Source of the DNA: Mactra quadrangularis
Taxonomy: Eukaryota; Mollusca; Bivalvia; Venerida; Mactridae
NCBI GenBank assembly: GCA_025267735.1
Contig: CM046299.1
Coordinates: 14,654,232 to 14,718,231 of the forward strand
Direction of reading: 5' to 3'
Length of the DNA: 64,000 nt
In this document: positions 47,601-61,351 of the stretch, piece after piece
How the letters are laid out: each line of letters starts with the position of its first letter
How positions within the stretch are numbered: the stretch's first letter is position 1
Program-made: the position numbers and the translations under genes
The notes under the pieces: generated by a model
Databases searched by the model: none
The model's input: the letters and a program-made list of their open reading frames with translations, nothing else
Told to the model about the DNA's origin: nothing

Positions 47601-50600
47601 GGTATAATGGGTGACTAAGTTGTACTGAAATCTTGGATCACACTACCCTAAATAATCACTTTGGAAAAAACCACAGTTTCTTCGTCAAGTACATATATCT
47701 TGGCCGTGTTGTGGTATCACCGTGTTACCAATTAGGAACATACTTTTCATTTTATCTGTAACAATATCAAATGTAAACAATTCTCTCGATGCCTTTTATA
47801 ACTTCAGTGCTACAAACTATGGATTCAGCAACCATGTGACAGAAGTCTTTAGTTAGTGACACTAATGTTACTATTTACAAAGCTAGATATATACGATGAA
47901 AGTATTCACGATGTTTCTGTAATTATGCTTAATCAAGCGATAAGTGTGTCATAGGTTTTCATATCCAGCTATATGATAAATGAAATGCTCATTACTGGGA
48001 AACTTGTTGTAAATCTGATTTTGATGTTCATTTCTTATTATATAAATGAGATATATCATCATTAAACATCTAAGGCATATGTAAATAATATATATTATAT
48101 AGCTTGGGTGTTGTGTTTGTGATAATGAGTGATTAAATAGAAAAAAATGAAACCAATGTTTTTGTACTTGTTACTATGCCTTGAGAATTTATAAATTTAA
48201 TAAATAAAACATGACCTTGGGAAATTACCAGAATAAGAAAGGTTTATGGCCCAACCTGCAGCTTCCTTTCATTTTTTTGTTCCTGAGTTTCACTAAATCT
48301 GTCTCCAATAAAATGGCGAATCGCTTATGACAATATCAGTTTCTGATGTTATGTAATCCGCACCTCGCGAAAGTTGCATTTAAACCGTCTGTGTAATAAT
48401 TATTGACTGGGTAGCCGGTTTGGGTGCTAGTTACGTCCTGAATGAAGTCATATTAGATATAGAAGGGGTATGCTAATATGGTGTAATAATGTAATATGTT
48501 AATCAAAAGTTTCTGGAAAAAAGATAATAACAAAAGCGTAATGATTAAACGTTCTTGATAAAGATGTATAACTTCATGGATAAGTTGGATTAATTATTAT
48601 TTTTTTATAATGCATGCCGTAATAATAGCTCATAACTTTACTATACATCTGACCGATTTCAAAGATAAATTGGTCAATATCAACAAAATAATGAAGCTCG
48701 TGTTTCATACTTGTGTTATTACAATTACCAATTATGATCATATACATTGTTAATTTCGCAATGATGCCAACCGAGCTTTCAATAATATCAAACTAAGATT
48801 ATAAAATGCAGTTACACATTCTTTACTGACAAAACCTAATTGTAACAGAAAATTTTATTTCCAGTAGTGCAATGCTATAATATAAGTATTTTTGTAACTT
48901 ATTAATAATTAGTATATGGTGACCGATAAACAGAAACTTTATATCAATTTGACTAAAACTATCTGGTTCCCAAATAAATTTTTTGGTCATATCACATATA
49001 GTATATCATGTTTGAATCGTTGCAAATGCTTTTTACCTTAACATCATTTTGTTAATATTCTGTCGATTTGTTATAAGATCCGTAGTAAATGCATTATCTG
49101 GCGCATGAATTATATAATTTTACATATCTCTATTCAATAATTGGCACATGTCTAAAGCATTAATCACACCACTTTAATAATAAGACATTCATTGGATTGA
49201 ATCAAGTTGTGGCAAGTTTCAAATGCTTTGATCTGTTCGTGAATTCCAGACAACAGAGTATAATTATGATATGTTTAATATTGTTGTCAATATTATCTTG
49301 TTATCTTCTGAAATTTATACACCATAACTATGTTATTATTACTAATGTTAATGAAAACATCAAATGATGTTAAACTAGTGTTTCTCCGATAGAAAACATT
49401 TAAATCTCAAAACAGATTACAACTGATGTAATACACTTTATATATCATTTTGTATCACAACGAAGATTTGATATGGGAAGACATATCATTATAATTAAGT
49501 ACTCCATAATGAAATCAGATGATATACAAAGGCACTGGCGTCTTTGTTAATATTGTCAGTCAAACGTATGTTACAATAATATAATATTTTTTACCAACAC
49601 AGCATAATATAATTAAAACTCAACAGCAAAGAATGAAAAGATTTAAATCCTAAAGGACTATTAAGAATCGAACAAAAGTGATCAGACAATATGAACAGTT
49701 AAACACTAATCTAGCATTAAACATGGATGATAATGATGTTTCAAGCAATATTGTTATGCTTGATGGCGTTTTTGTTAAGGTAGATGACATTGATTATATG
49801 TAAATCATAAGATGATTTATAGCAGAGCGATGTTACGAAATATATTTCATTGGGCATGTTTCAATCTGTAATCTACAAACCATCCCTAAAAATTAACATG
49901 ATAAAGGTACAATGTGTCAGGGTTGTATGCAATATCTGGTAACGCAATGTCTGTAAAGATTCGTGACAGGCTTCAAATTCAATGCAAAGTATCTTAAATA
50001 TAGGACGAGTTAAATCACATAAACATGTAAATAGTAACGTTGTTAACAACCACAAACATACACACTGACTTCAATGAGTCATCACGACCACATTCTTTAA
50101 ATTTCATGTTATAAAAATATCAAATAAATACATCAACAATGGCAGTCAGTAAATTAAATGATGTATTTCCGATGGATTACCATTAGAACAATTAACTTTA
50201 TTTGATAATCAAGATAAATAAAATCAGTTTTGTAGCCAAGAACTGTTAAACTACAGCATTGAAAAATGCTTAACTTTCAATCAAAACAGGTGATGTGTAT
50301 GCAGAGCCTAATCGGAAATATGATAATGGTTATTTAATCGTGATTTACATTAAGGCAGTAATAAACATTAATGTTATTTAAAACCGCTGAAACTTTATCT
50401 ATATAATACCTTGTCTAGAATAGAGTCTGGCAATATATATATATAGCAATACATCGTTTGATAGACAGCATTTATCATTTCAAATATATATACATTGCAT
50501 GAGTCATAAATCTAAAATCATTTAATTTCAAAAAGGTAAGATATAGCCTCAAACAGTTTGATAGTGCAGGTCATCTTGCAGACTATGTCCGTCAATATTG

Positions 50601-51380
50601 CAAAATAATGTAGAAAAAGTAAATATCACAAGACAAAATGCAACTGTTGCAACACAATTTATCCTTTAGTATCATTAAGCAGATCAAATATGGAACGATA
50701 CATCATTTGAACTTCTAGAAAATATTCAATTTAATGTTGTTTTTATATCATTTGGCTTTCTCGTTAATTGTTCTACTATCATATGATCAGTCTGATCTGA
50801 ATACAAAACGGTATACTATGTTTGCAAATAACAATTAGTAAATTGTTTGGTCGCGTCAATTGGCGATGTATAATCGGGATATACATGTATAATAGAACGT
50901 TTTAATTCTAAATAGTAGTTTATCGTCAACTAAACAATAACAAATACTGGAATCTTGACTATAGGGCTTTAACAACGGTAAATATTATATGATGACAAGA
51001 AATAACTCAACATAAACATAATAAAAGATTGAACATTTTAAGTAAGCAATTTGTAATAATACATGATTATTGGGGTTTTGTATGATAAATACACACAAGA
51101 TTGAGAGTAAAAAAGCTGAGGTACATACTAGTTTACAAGCTGATCATATGTTTAACAATTAACAATAGAACAATGTTAAATGCTAAATTGCAGATCAGTG
51201 GTAGTATAAAGTGTTAAATACCTATTAATTAACGTGATGTAGACACGTTTTTTCCATATTTATATAAATATAAATTTAATGTAGCAATTGTTGACAAGAT
51301 AAATTTCTTAGCAGCTATTAGTTAAATGTATTATACAAAAACATACCCATGTGGTCAATTTTATTTATTTATTTATTTAT
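44641..51380. other. Long intergenic tract, no feature recognised
   Basis: About 6.7 kb of AT-rich DNA with only short open stretches (for example 46,033-46,233, 46,551-46,751 and 49,873-50,055), none with a recognisable domain, plus minor AT microsatellites (50,434-50,447). I see no tRNA or clear repeat. Diverged parts of the local modules may be present but could not be aligned by eye. Confidence 0.45.
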
Positions 51381-51385
51381 TAACC

Positions 51386-51660
51386 CGGGTCTATAGCGCA
51401 ATTGGTTGCGCGCCGTGATTCGGAATCTCGTGTCCCGAGGGGGTACGGGTTCGAATCCCACCCGGGGAGGTTATATCCTTCCATGAAAATTTGACAATGT
51501 TAAGTTTTCTCCATTATTTAGATAATATCGAGACGTTTCCGGCCTTGTGGAAGGGTAGGTGAGTACTGGTTATAGACAAAAGTCCATGAAAGCTAGGTTA
51601 GGTGCGCTGGACGCCGTGAAATGACCAAAAATGTGTTGATACGGCGTTAACTCCAATAAT
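51386..51660 (+). mobile_element. SINE-2, full-length, tRNA-derived head
   Basis: The head has a pol III A box (CTATAGCGCAATTGGTTGCG) and B box (GGTTCGAATCCC, 51,449-51,460), then a body (GTTATATCCTTCCATGAAAA; GGAAGGGTAGGTGAGTACTG; GGCGTTAACTCCAATAATAA). The tail is TAA-type. The acceptor stem cannot pair like a true tRNA, so this is a SINE and not a tRNA gene. It is much more GC-rich than its surroundings. Confidence 0.88.
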
Positions 51661-51683
51661 AATAACAATAATAATATTTATTT

Positions 51684-51945
51684 ATTGGAGTTAACGCCGT
51701 GTCAACACAATTCAGGTCATTTTACGGCGTCCAACGCACATAACCTAGCTTTCCTGGACCATTGTCTATAACCAGTACTCACCTACCCTTCCACAAGGCC
51801 GGAAACTTCTCCATATTATCCAATCAATGGAGGAAAATCAACATTATTGTCAAATTTTCATGGAAGGATATAACCTCCCCGGGTGGGATTCGAACCCGCA
51901 CCCCTCGGGCACGAGATTCCAAATCCCGGCGCGCTACATGGTTAA
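51684..51945 (-). mobile_element. SINE-2, inverted tail-to-tail partner
   Basis: Reverse complement of 51,386-51,660, joined through a short TAA/TTA spacer (51,661-51,683). The head lacks about 10 bp of the A-box region, while the B box (GGTTCGAATCCC complement at about 51,886) is intact. The open stretch at 51,762-52,007, with a PGGIRTRTPRARDSKSRRAT-type translation, is antisense tRNA/SINE sequence and not a gene. Confidence 0.88.
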
Positions 51946-54819
51946 TTTCAGACAGTGATATAGATCATCTTTGTGTACATGAACCAGTTATTACATGCCG
52001 TTCATAGTTACGGTTTTACAATATGACTGTTATTTGTTTATTCTGGTTTTCCTGATCCATATGTCTCAATTAATTCCCTTAAGACACTATTAACCTAGTT
52101 AGATAAAAGTGCTTTTAGTTTATATTTGGGAACGTTTTACAAAGTTGGGAACTAATTTCATATGTAGCACGTTTTGTTAAATAATTGGGACGAGTTAATA
52201 ATCAATTTTACACCACCAGTCTTTCATTGTCTAAGATCTTAGAAAAATGAGTTATGTAGTAATACCATAAAGTATATCTGATTCACGCTATGCTTTTTAT
52301 CGTTTAAAATCATCACTATTCACTATGCACTCATAGGACGGCTGAAATATAAGTATTCCAATCAAACCAAATTAGCATGCATCGCATATTAAACCAATTA
52401 TATTAATTATGCATGATTCACACTAATATTATTTCAAATCTGAAGTATAACTATCATGGGAAGATGTCATGAATTCAAAAACAACAACACAACCACATGT
52501 GACCCTAACAAAGGTTTTTGAAGATATATTTTCTTAAATAATGATTATAAAGTCTTCAGAATTATAATTGAATATCCTATAATAAGTTAATTATATAATC
52601 CGTTAATTTCAGTTGTTCATCCATCGTATAATCAGGTTACTCAGAAACTTTATTACAGTGTAATAATAAATCATTACTTTTTCCACATTTGGAGAGGTTA
52701 ATTTCGAAAATATGTATGTAAAAGATTTGGTATAATGGAGTTTGTAGTTTGAAAAGGCTAACACGAAACAATAGTATTACTGTTGAATCAATTTGTTGCA
52801 GATAATTTATTATGTAATAAAAATGAATACGGTAAATACATTATATGTTTCAGTATAAAAGTCGAAATCGTGTCTTTCAAAGCTTCTTAAAATGACAGAC
52901 TCTCTACCATAAGCTTGTAAGCAACTCTAAAGATAAATTAGATAAGGGACTGGCTAATATGAAGTATATCTCGGGAATGGTGTTGTGCTTTACTCCGAAC
53001 TATGGTGTTTTAGCAATATTGTGGCGGTCAGTGCCGTTCTGTGAGGTATTAGTTACAAAAACGCAAACATTTTAATACAAAAATAATTTTATATCATTTG
53101 TGCTACCTCTTTTGAGTGTTGACCAATTCAGTCTCACAGAACATTTCTAAAGCCTTTTATCTTTGGCATTAAATCCAGAAAAGTAGTTATTTAACTTGAA
53201 TAGATGTTTTTTATGGAACCTGATAATGAACAAATCGGTCTAAACATTAAGAGTCTACATTCGCATGTTTAATTTAATTCAGTGCAGGCTTCATTACCTG
53301 ATTTAGTAAAATGATTATTGCACTATATCTTGATTTAGTTTATTAAATGTAGCTTTTTACTGATAGCTCATTTCATTAACGAACCTACATCTATAACAAG
53401 GCTTTATTGCTTTCATATGTACTATTATTAAAACCAATGTACATGAATGAGTATATTTAGCAAGAAAAAATGAAAGCATCTTTTTCTTCTGAAAAATTTA
53501 ATTTACACATGACCGAAAATTATTTTTGACAATTGGAATGAGCACATTTTACCACGGATCGTTAAAATTTCAAATTTAAGTCTTTATTTAGACATATCAT
53601 TTTGCCCCTATTACCTACACGAACTGTACACTCATACACTGTACATAATATGTGTAGTTTTAAAGACATTAACACTTTTCATGAGTATAAGCAACAATTG
53701 TTCAAATAAAATCTTAAAAGTGATTATACAAGACTGCTATGTGAAATATGGACAATTTCTCAGATACAAAAAACTGTGACAGTGAACATGTACGCATTGG
53801 CAAGACGTCACCATAGCCTTTTAGACTAAGATATTGTACCAATAAAACCTATGCAATTAAAATCCGAAATAAATAATTCAATTAATTGATACGCATGTAT
53901 TTCAATTTACATGTATTCGACTTGGCTCTTTGTAGCTGTACACACTTCACCTCAAATCAAGAGTGTTCCAACTTATTAAAAAATGCAAACTAAGTTATTG
54001 GTAAATGTGAAACAACAGTGGGATAATACTGTCATAAAAGCTGGTTTTATCACGATATTATTTAGGCTGTGTTACTTCCCAGCATCTGAAGCATATTTGC
54101 TTGAAGTTATTAATGTCAAGTAGATTAGGTTAGAAGATTACACTTACGTACGGTTTATACATAGAAGAAGATTTTATTTTCAAATCAATAGGTCAATTGA
54201 CCCATATATTATATGAGCCAAACTGGTATCTTGTTTAACGTAAGACTTTTGCAATATATATGACTAATTCTGTATCGTCATCAAACTAGTTGGTGTCTTC
54301 GAGCTGTGACCGTAACATTAGTTGACTATTCAACGCGTCAATCAAATTGATTGTCCACTTTATTTTAGTCAGCTGATTGCTTGAAGTATTCATAACATTG
54401 CTTAGTATCCTGACTTCTACTAGAAAAAAAGTTTAAACTTGTTTGTACAAGTTTCATATTATACCAACTATAAATTGAAGTATTGACGTGCTCATTTGTT
54501 TTATGAAATAAATGTTTGATAGTTTTTAAAGCCTGAATTAGTCTGAATGCATATGCTACAACTAATACGGACATTTTTTCATCAGTTGATATTTAAATGA
54601 TTTTAAGAACGCTAAACCCAAAAGAAATGCCAAAGGTAATTTTAAAGCAGCACCAGAAAGTCAACCTGGTTTCTAGATTTTATTTCGGCTCATTTTGACT
54701 AGTATGGATTGTGACCAGAACATATACTAAAACCAAGACACTTATCTGATGTAGACACTGAGTATCAAAAAAAGTTAATATCAAATGACATTTTATAATT
54801 AAACAGTTCCATTCAATTC
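51946..54819. other. Intergenic, no feature recognised
   Basis: AT-rich; only short open stretches such as 54,365-54,574 (minus), none with known domains. Confidence 0.45.
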
Positions 54820-54964
54820 CTATTTACTACAATCATATACGACTATACGGTGTAATTGTATTTAATAGGTTATATTTAGACAACCATAGACTTAAATTGG
54901 ATTAAGCATAACACATGGGACGATCGTAAAGGATTTGCAGAAGTGATATTGATCGTTGAAGTCA
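54820..54964 (+). repeat. Module Z, second copy
   Basis: Paralogue of 44,490-44,640; it ends where the TTAA MITE begins. Confidence 0.65.
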
Positions 54965-55317
54965 TTAAAGGTACTCATTCAATGATTTCGACTTTAACAT
55001 CAGCTTTTTCTGAAACTCTCAAAATTGTTTTGAAACATTTTTAAGAAGAAAATTAGTGATTTGATAATGACATTTTTTGTGCAAATCGACGTACAAGTAC
55101 AAATGATGCTGTTTTAAGTAGTAAAAATCTATTCCGTATGTCACGGTATAGACAATTTTAGTGCATTTTTGTGACTTTTATCGTGCGTTTCATGCAATCT
55201 AAAGGTCAGTTTGTCCTAAAATATTCAGACTTACTTTTTTGACACAATTGCAGACGACGTTTGGTATTTTAAAAACATTGAAGAATCTTGGCCAAATCTG
55301 TGAACTAGTACCTTTAA
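54965..55317. mobile_element. TTAA-flanked MITE, 345 bp
   Basis: TTAA (54,965-54,968) is followed by AGGTACTCATTCAATGATTT; at the other end AAATCTGTGAACTAGTACCT is followed by TTAA (55,314-55,317). The ends are inverted relatives (AGGTACT.(2-3).TTCA...GATTT). TTAA duplication suggests mobilisation by a piggyBac-type transposase. Its end sequence differs from that of the 3.24-kb element at 15,383-18,632, so it is a different family. Confidence 0.78.
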
Positions 55318-58300
55318 TAATGACTATACCTAGTAATGTATTTTTAAAATTGATCTCAATTGCATTTCATATGTGTATTCAGTTTTCTTTGATAAGAATC
55401 AAAAACTAATTATTTAGCAAAATTATAAGACAGACATGGCACGGGCTTTTCAGTACAATTTTAAATATGTACACAAAAATGCGTTCATGTATTTCATAGT
55501 GTTCAGAACATACATTTATAATGCAGAACATCCCAAATGCTATGTATATGAAATTATAACCGTTTATTTCAATACCTTTCTTATATAGGCAAGTGTGAAG
55601 CACATAATTGTAAGCCCAGGTCAATCATAGCTCACAATCGTTCATCACATGCATCTAATGTTCCGATATTGGATATAAATAGATTCTTAATTTGAAAAAG
55701 AAATCCAATAAAACACATACCTTAAAGATTAAAGTCGTGTTAACTTCAAAGCAACTAGGTTAATTGCTTCTTCGGCCTACTTACATGAGATTCCATGTTA
55801 AATTATATTTTTTGAAATTAAAATGTCTGTACTAAACTTTGGTATTATAGCTAACGTTTTCTCTGATCGAATTGTTGCTTTATATTCAACCTTATTACGT
55901 TATGAGCCTACATATTAATGTTACAAACGATTGTTGGATGATTTTTGGTAAAGCTAAGTTGGTTTTCTAAATACGTTTAATTGTTTGTTTTGTTCCAATT
56001 TAACACCAGTAACCCAAATGTATCACTAATACAAACTCACCGGAATGTACATAATTTTGATAGTGATTTGTTTGGAAATAAAACATATCTAAACAAATCG
56101 ATATTTATGAATGATAACGTACTTGACAAATAAGAATATTATTATAATTATTGTTTTCATATGTATCAATGTCATTTCAAGTTTATTGTAAGCGTGTTTG
56201 TAAATTACACTGTTTGTCAAAAATAACATTTGTCTAGACATCGTATCATGTGTTTAAGCTATAAAATTAATGTTAAATTAGCGATTGCGTAAGAATATCC
56301 CCTATAGATTTGACACACAAATAATCAACCTTCTAGAATTAAAGACAAATTAAAAACAGAATATGTAACGAAATTGCAGTTGATGATCATGAGCATTTTG
56401 TGAAATAGCATTGTCAAGCTTGATGTATTAAATAACATGTATCTTGCATACGATTTATATAGTGAATAAGCTCTATTTGTGATAACATTGGATGTCTCAT
56501 TTTCTAGAAAATAGTTTTAAATGTTAACTAAAACATTGAACTTCATACAAAAAATTGTATTTATATGTTTCGCTCATTTTTTGTAATAAAGAATTAAAAG
56601 TCGAGTTCAAAACAAACATTTTTGTATAAATTAATATAAATGTTATTTTGTATTTAATCGTGCTTTGCATTTGATCTGATAAGAAATATGATTTTAAAAT
56701 TACCACAAACTCCCATTCAGTAAGTCTAAATTACTTATTAATGATACACCTATATTGTTTCTAGTATTTAGTATAATTAGAAAGTGGGAGAAAAAAGACA
56801 TTTAACTATCTTACATATTTAACATGTATCGATTTCACTGCAAACATCTTTGAAGGGCTGTTCTTATTTAGTCACCATTTGGTCTTACCGTTCGGTCTTT
56901 CAATCACAACATCATTCTAAGAAAGAGTAATGTTTTCCAAAGGAATATACTTAAAGCTTTTATAATTATAAGTTATCGAATGTAAGGTACCTAGAATCCT
57001 AAACATTAAGTGCGATACAAATGATTTACCACTGTTCATTATGGTGTAACAATGCGTCAATACGCTACTAAATCTACTTAAGACAAATTCAAGCAGTTCA
57101 TTCTCTCTCGTGGTTGTCTTTTTCTCCCTCATAATCCTCTCAGTCTAATTTCTCGTTCCTGATAAGATTAAGAAGCTCAATAAAACACTAGGTATTTTGT
57201 CTGTGTATCCATTTATAGACACAAATAAATCAAATGTACCATTGTTAGGTCATGTCAATATTTAATCTGTTCACAACAATATTGGTATATCTATAACTAC
57301 ATATTTGATTAGACAAACTATTGCAAGTCTTTTATTGACCTATAATAAAATCATGTAATGAAAGATCTTGCATAATAGGTCATTAAAGACCAAAATAAAC
57401 TAAAATAAGTAAAATACTTCGGCAATGATGAAATATTCTTCACTAAAAAACTTGAACGTTAATTTGATCTATTATCTATTTCCATATTACATATTAAATG
57501 GCTTTGAACATAAGTATAATAATTATTATATAATATTGACCTTACTATAAATCGACTTTCTAACGTATCTATCTAATGTATATATCACATTTTGCATTCA
57601 AAATGTTCAATCAGCCAGTTGAAAACGGATTTCAGTAGGAAATTAAATTTACTGGGTGTCAATTTGCAAAGTAAGACATCCTTATCACTTATTGCTTTAT
57701 TTAAAAAGTACACATTACATTAGGCAATATTTCAAGTGGCAGCACATGTCATTATGTCTGACGATCGTCTGAAGTATGACATATCTAATACTCGATAAAA
57801 TTAATAGTTCTACGGTTGAATAATTCATTCTGAATATTTTAATAGTTTAATTAAATAAATCTCGTAAATTGAACATATTACAATATTAAATAAACACTGT
57901 CTATATTGTAATTCACTTTTTACCCATGAATAACATTGTAGAAGAGTAATACACATTGCCCACCAAAACATTGGAGACAAGTAAAATTAACAATAATCTT
58001 AAAATTTTAATAACTGTTTTTGTAGAGTCATACATTTTCAGCACATTAAGTATGAACTGTAATGAAATGAAAACATGTTTCATGAATGCATCGCATTTGT
58101 AAGATTCACTAATTGAAATCAAAAAGCCTCCAAAACCAGGATCAATGTTTCCGTTCTATACTTCTTAAACTATTAAAATAGTTTTAACTCTAATTAGACC
58201 TGAAAATAAAGCAAAACTAAAAAGCACTTGAAAAGAAACAGTTCTCAAATTTAGTTTATATTCATTTAATATGTGATCTCAGTGAAAATGTATCAAATGT
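55318..58300. other. Intergenic, no feature recognised
   Basis: AT-rich; short open stretches (55,406-55,624; 56,524-56,706; 56,917-57,132; 57,913-58,122, all minus) show no recognisable domain. Confidence 0.45.
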
Positions 58301-58302
58301 TT

Positions 58303-58522
58303 TGGTGTGCATTGTATATATATATATTAGCTCCGTATGCGTTTTGTCAATAATCTGACATGAGAAAAATGTGAATGTCATTCTAAAACCATATGAACAT
58401 TGCTTTCACGACAACTATTGTCAAGTTTTGTACAGAGTAAATTTGTGTGCATTGGTGTGCATTGTATATAAATTAGATCCGTATGCGTTTTGTCAATAAT
58501 CTGAGTTTTGTGCAGTGTAAAT
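58303..58522 (+). repeat. Local direct duplication
   Basis: TTGGTGTGCATTGTATATA, then CCGTATGCGTTTTGTCAATA and ATCTGA, occur at 58,302-58,361 and again at 58,452-58,505. GTTTTGTACAGAGTAAATTT (58,426) and GTTTTGTGCAGTGTAAATTT (58,505) close each unit. The second unit lacks about 70 bp internally, and an AT microsatellite is expanded in the first. Confidence 0.85.
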
Positions 58523-59344
58523 TTAGATCAAGATTTAAAATTATACGGCATAATGTTAAACATTGACACGAGATACATTAATGTATACACGCTAGAAATC
58601 TTTCAGAGTAATGTCTTCTTTGAAGTATTATTAGGTTATCACAAAGTTAGGGCAATATGATTACTTATATAATCGTTGGCAGTGATACTTTGTTAGTGTA
58701 TTGATTCACTTGATCAAACTAAACTGTCATTCTCAGACGAAATTAGGTGAAGCATACGTGTTAACTACTAATAAAATTGAACATTTAAAAGCGAATCTAA
58801 GATATTTAAGTGTGTCACATGGTGCATTAAAACCATTACAATTTACTATTATCGAGCAAATGTTCTACTTGAAATTAAACAACTAAATAACACAGTACTT
58901 GGGTACACGTGCTCTTTAAGCATTTTTACAAAAACATTTTCCCCATACACAACATTCAGAACTGATGTGTTTTAGAGTCTTCAAGTAAGGGATGCTCCAG
59001 ATTGCATAAATAAATTAAAACATGTTGAACATCATAAAATACGGGTTATTATACACTATAAATCTATCTTTACTTTTTAAGCTCACCCTAGCTAGCCAAT
59101 GATTACTCTCCATTGCATCGGTTCGAAAGATTCACTTGTACTCGTTCACTTTCTACCTCTGCTATAATACTACGTGCAAACTGATATTTCTATTTTTAGA
59201 CAGAGACATAAACATTTAAATCGCATGACAGTCACGTAGTTTTTAAAAATAGAAGCATAAAATTCTCACGCCTGTAATTTCAAAATGTCGAAATGCAAAG
59301 ATGTTGGACAGTTTTGCATAAAGCTACATAAACATAAAAATAGC

Positions 59345-59645
59345 CGTGAGGGCACCGTACGGTCGCCGTGCGATCAAGCTCCGTAAGGACCCGTACGAAC
59401 TCTAGCGTACCCGTACGGACTGTTACGTTTTAATCAGAGTCCGTAAGGTGAGCCCAGGATACACGTATCAGTTTAAAAGTCAAATCGTGTACTAAATCGT
59501 GGCCGAGTATGGATTAAACTTGCATATCTTCCAGCTACGGCTCCGTACGGGTGTGTTAGTTTGTGCCATGTGCGTACCGTCACCTTAATACGCAAGGCTT
59601 TCTACGATCTACGGCTGTCTGCACGTACGCGTCCGCAACAAGCCA
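59345..59645. repeat. CCGTACGG-rich, CpG-rich patch
   Basis: CACCGTACGGTCGCCGTGCG, CTCCGTAAGGACCCGTACGA, CGTACCCGTACGGACTG, GTCCGTAAGG, GGCTCCGTACGGG and GTGCGTACCG lie within 300 bp, in sharp contrast to the AT-rich flanks. It is probably a degenerate tandem or foldback repeat belonging to the adjacent mobile element. No open frame stands out. Confidence 0.6.
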
Positions 59646-59779
59646 CGATTTTATGGGACTGAGGCATTAGTTAGATAATGGAAAATTAACAAAAATGAAA
59701 ATAAACATTGATCTTTTTTAACGTGCATTTCTGATCTTTTAACTGTAAACATAGAGCAACTTATTGAACTTAAATACAA

Positions 59780-60495
59780 AGTGTAGCCACGCTATGTATG
59801 ACGTCATACGAGATTGCGTTCGTCACCAGTATGATCATACCATATAAGGCGTTGTTTACCCGTTCAACCAATGAAAATGCGTATAAAGTTTTTCAGCTAA
59901 ATTGGAATTTGGTCAACTTTCATTGGTCGTTCAAAGGTTCATAGTAAAGGTCAATATCATAAATCCACTAGTTTTAAGGCAGCGGGTGAATATAATGTAT
60001 TCACTGAACTGCGAGGGGAGTGTAGCCAAGATTCGGCGTCTGTCATCCGTTGTCCGTCCCATTTGCTTGTGAAACCTATTGTGGTCGCATTTTGCTTCAA
60101 TAATCATCAAATTTGTGAAGATGTTTGTCCAGGTAATTGCTGGGTCGGGTTTGAACATGGGCCAGCTCGGATAAAAAATAAGGTCACGGGAGCTAAAAAT
60201 AGAAAACTCATATTAAATGCTAGTGTCTACTGTTGTGATCCAAATAGTTTGAAAATTTGTAATGATGATTTCCAGTCAAGTTCGAACACAAGTTATCTCA
60301 CTATACAAGACCTGCATTTAAGGCATTTGGGGGATGTAAGGTGTGATAGACTAATACCTAACTAAATCATATCATGTTTCTACATCAATGTGTCCACTTT
60401 TGGAAACACAGTTTTATAACCTTGTATATCCATGTATATCAGTAGTACACAGGTGAGCGTTAAAGGGCTACCATAGCCGTCTAGCTTACACGTGT
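59780..60495 (+). mobile_element. Bivalve-type dispersed repeat ending in a GGTGAGCG motif
   Basis: From about 59,990 the text (GGCGTCTGTCATCCGTTGTC; TTTGTGAAGATGTTTGTCCA; GGGTCGGGTTTGAACATGGG; AAAATAAGGTCACGGGAGC) and the end CACAGGTGAGCGTTAAAGGG, CTACCATAGC resemble, from memory, a very abundant bivalve repeat whose end is CTCAGGTGAGCG...GGGCC. The 59,780-59,990 stretch (paired CAACCAATGAAAA and TTTCATTGGTCG) may belong to it. The 100-codon open stretch at 60,063-60,365 is repeat sequence with no domain. Confidence 0.6.
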
Positions 60496-61351
60496 TAAGC
60501 CTTGTACGGTAAATTTGGAATTTAAGAATGTTTTTGGTTTTGAAAAATGACAGAGAGAATATTTAAATATTACGAAAACACTTTATTAAATATCAGTTTT
60601 ATCGCCAAAATTAGTTAACACACATTATTATATAAAGTATAAACAAAAGTGCTTATGGGTTACACATTCTACAAGCCACATTAATAAGTAATTCTACTTC
60701 TAATTGGACACATCTGAAAACAATTTAATATATTTTCAAATAGTTTTATCATGGTTACAGTACGTATACATAATGAATAAAACGATTATGCAATAAACCA
60801 ACGAATACCCAGCTTTATACACAACCAAAAAGGCTACCAACTGTTTACATATTCAAAAACATTTGTCATATTTATATATCTATTCACATACTAAGATATT
60901 GGAAAATATAATTAAGAATGTTGACTTTGTTATTGATCTCGTGATTATATCATAGGGTACTAAATTTACATTCTAATGTGCAGTACAAGGTTTAATGCAA
61001 CAGTTATATAAAATGATAATTATTTAGCTCGAAAAAGACCGAAACTAATGCATGAAACACTTCATATTTAAATTATAATACCATTTTTGAAACTGAAAAT
61101 TCTTGTTAAACAAATATTTTGAGTAACGTTCAATGTATGATTGATCGTTACACGATTTTACCATTAAAGGAGGGAAATGCGTCAATGATATTAAGTAATA
61201 ACTTTAAATATGGACATTTCCTCTTACTCTCTGATATATGGAAGCTGATCATACATTTCGTTTCTTTAACCGTTTTAATACCTATATGCTCAACGTCAAA
61301 TAATGTTTGTTCAAATGACTCTACTTTAGTTGTATGAGATTACTTTTGATA

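Noticed and set aside
51386..51471. Candidate tRNA gene
   Set aside because: A and B boxes are present, but acceptor and anticodon stems do not pair, and a SINE body follows.
51762..52007. 81-codon open stretch with an RTRTPRARDSKS-like translation
   Set aside because: It is the antisense of the SINE-2 tRNA-derived head, a common source of false gene calls.
60063..60365. 100-codon open stretch
   Set aside because: Lies within a dispersed repeat and shows no domain.
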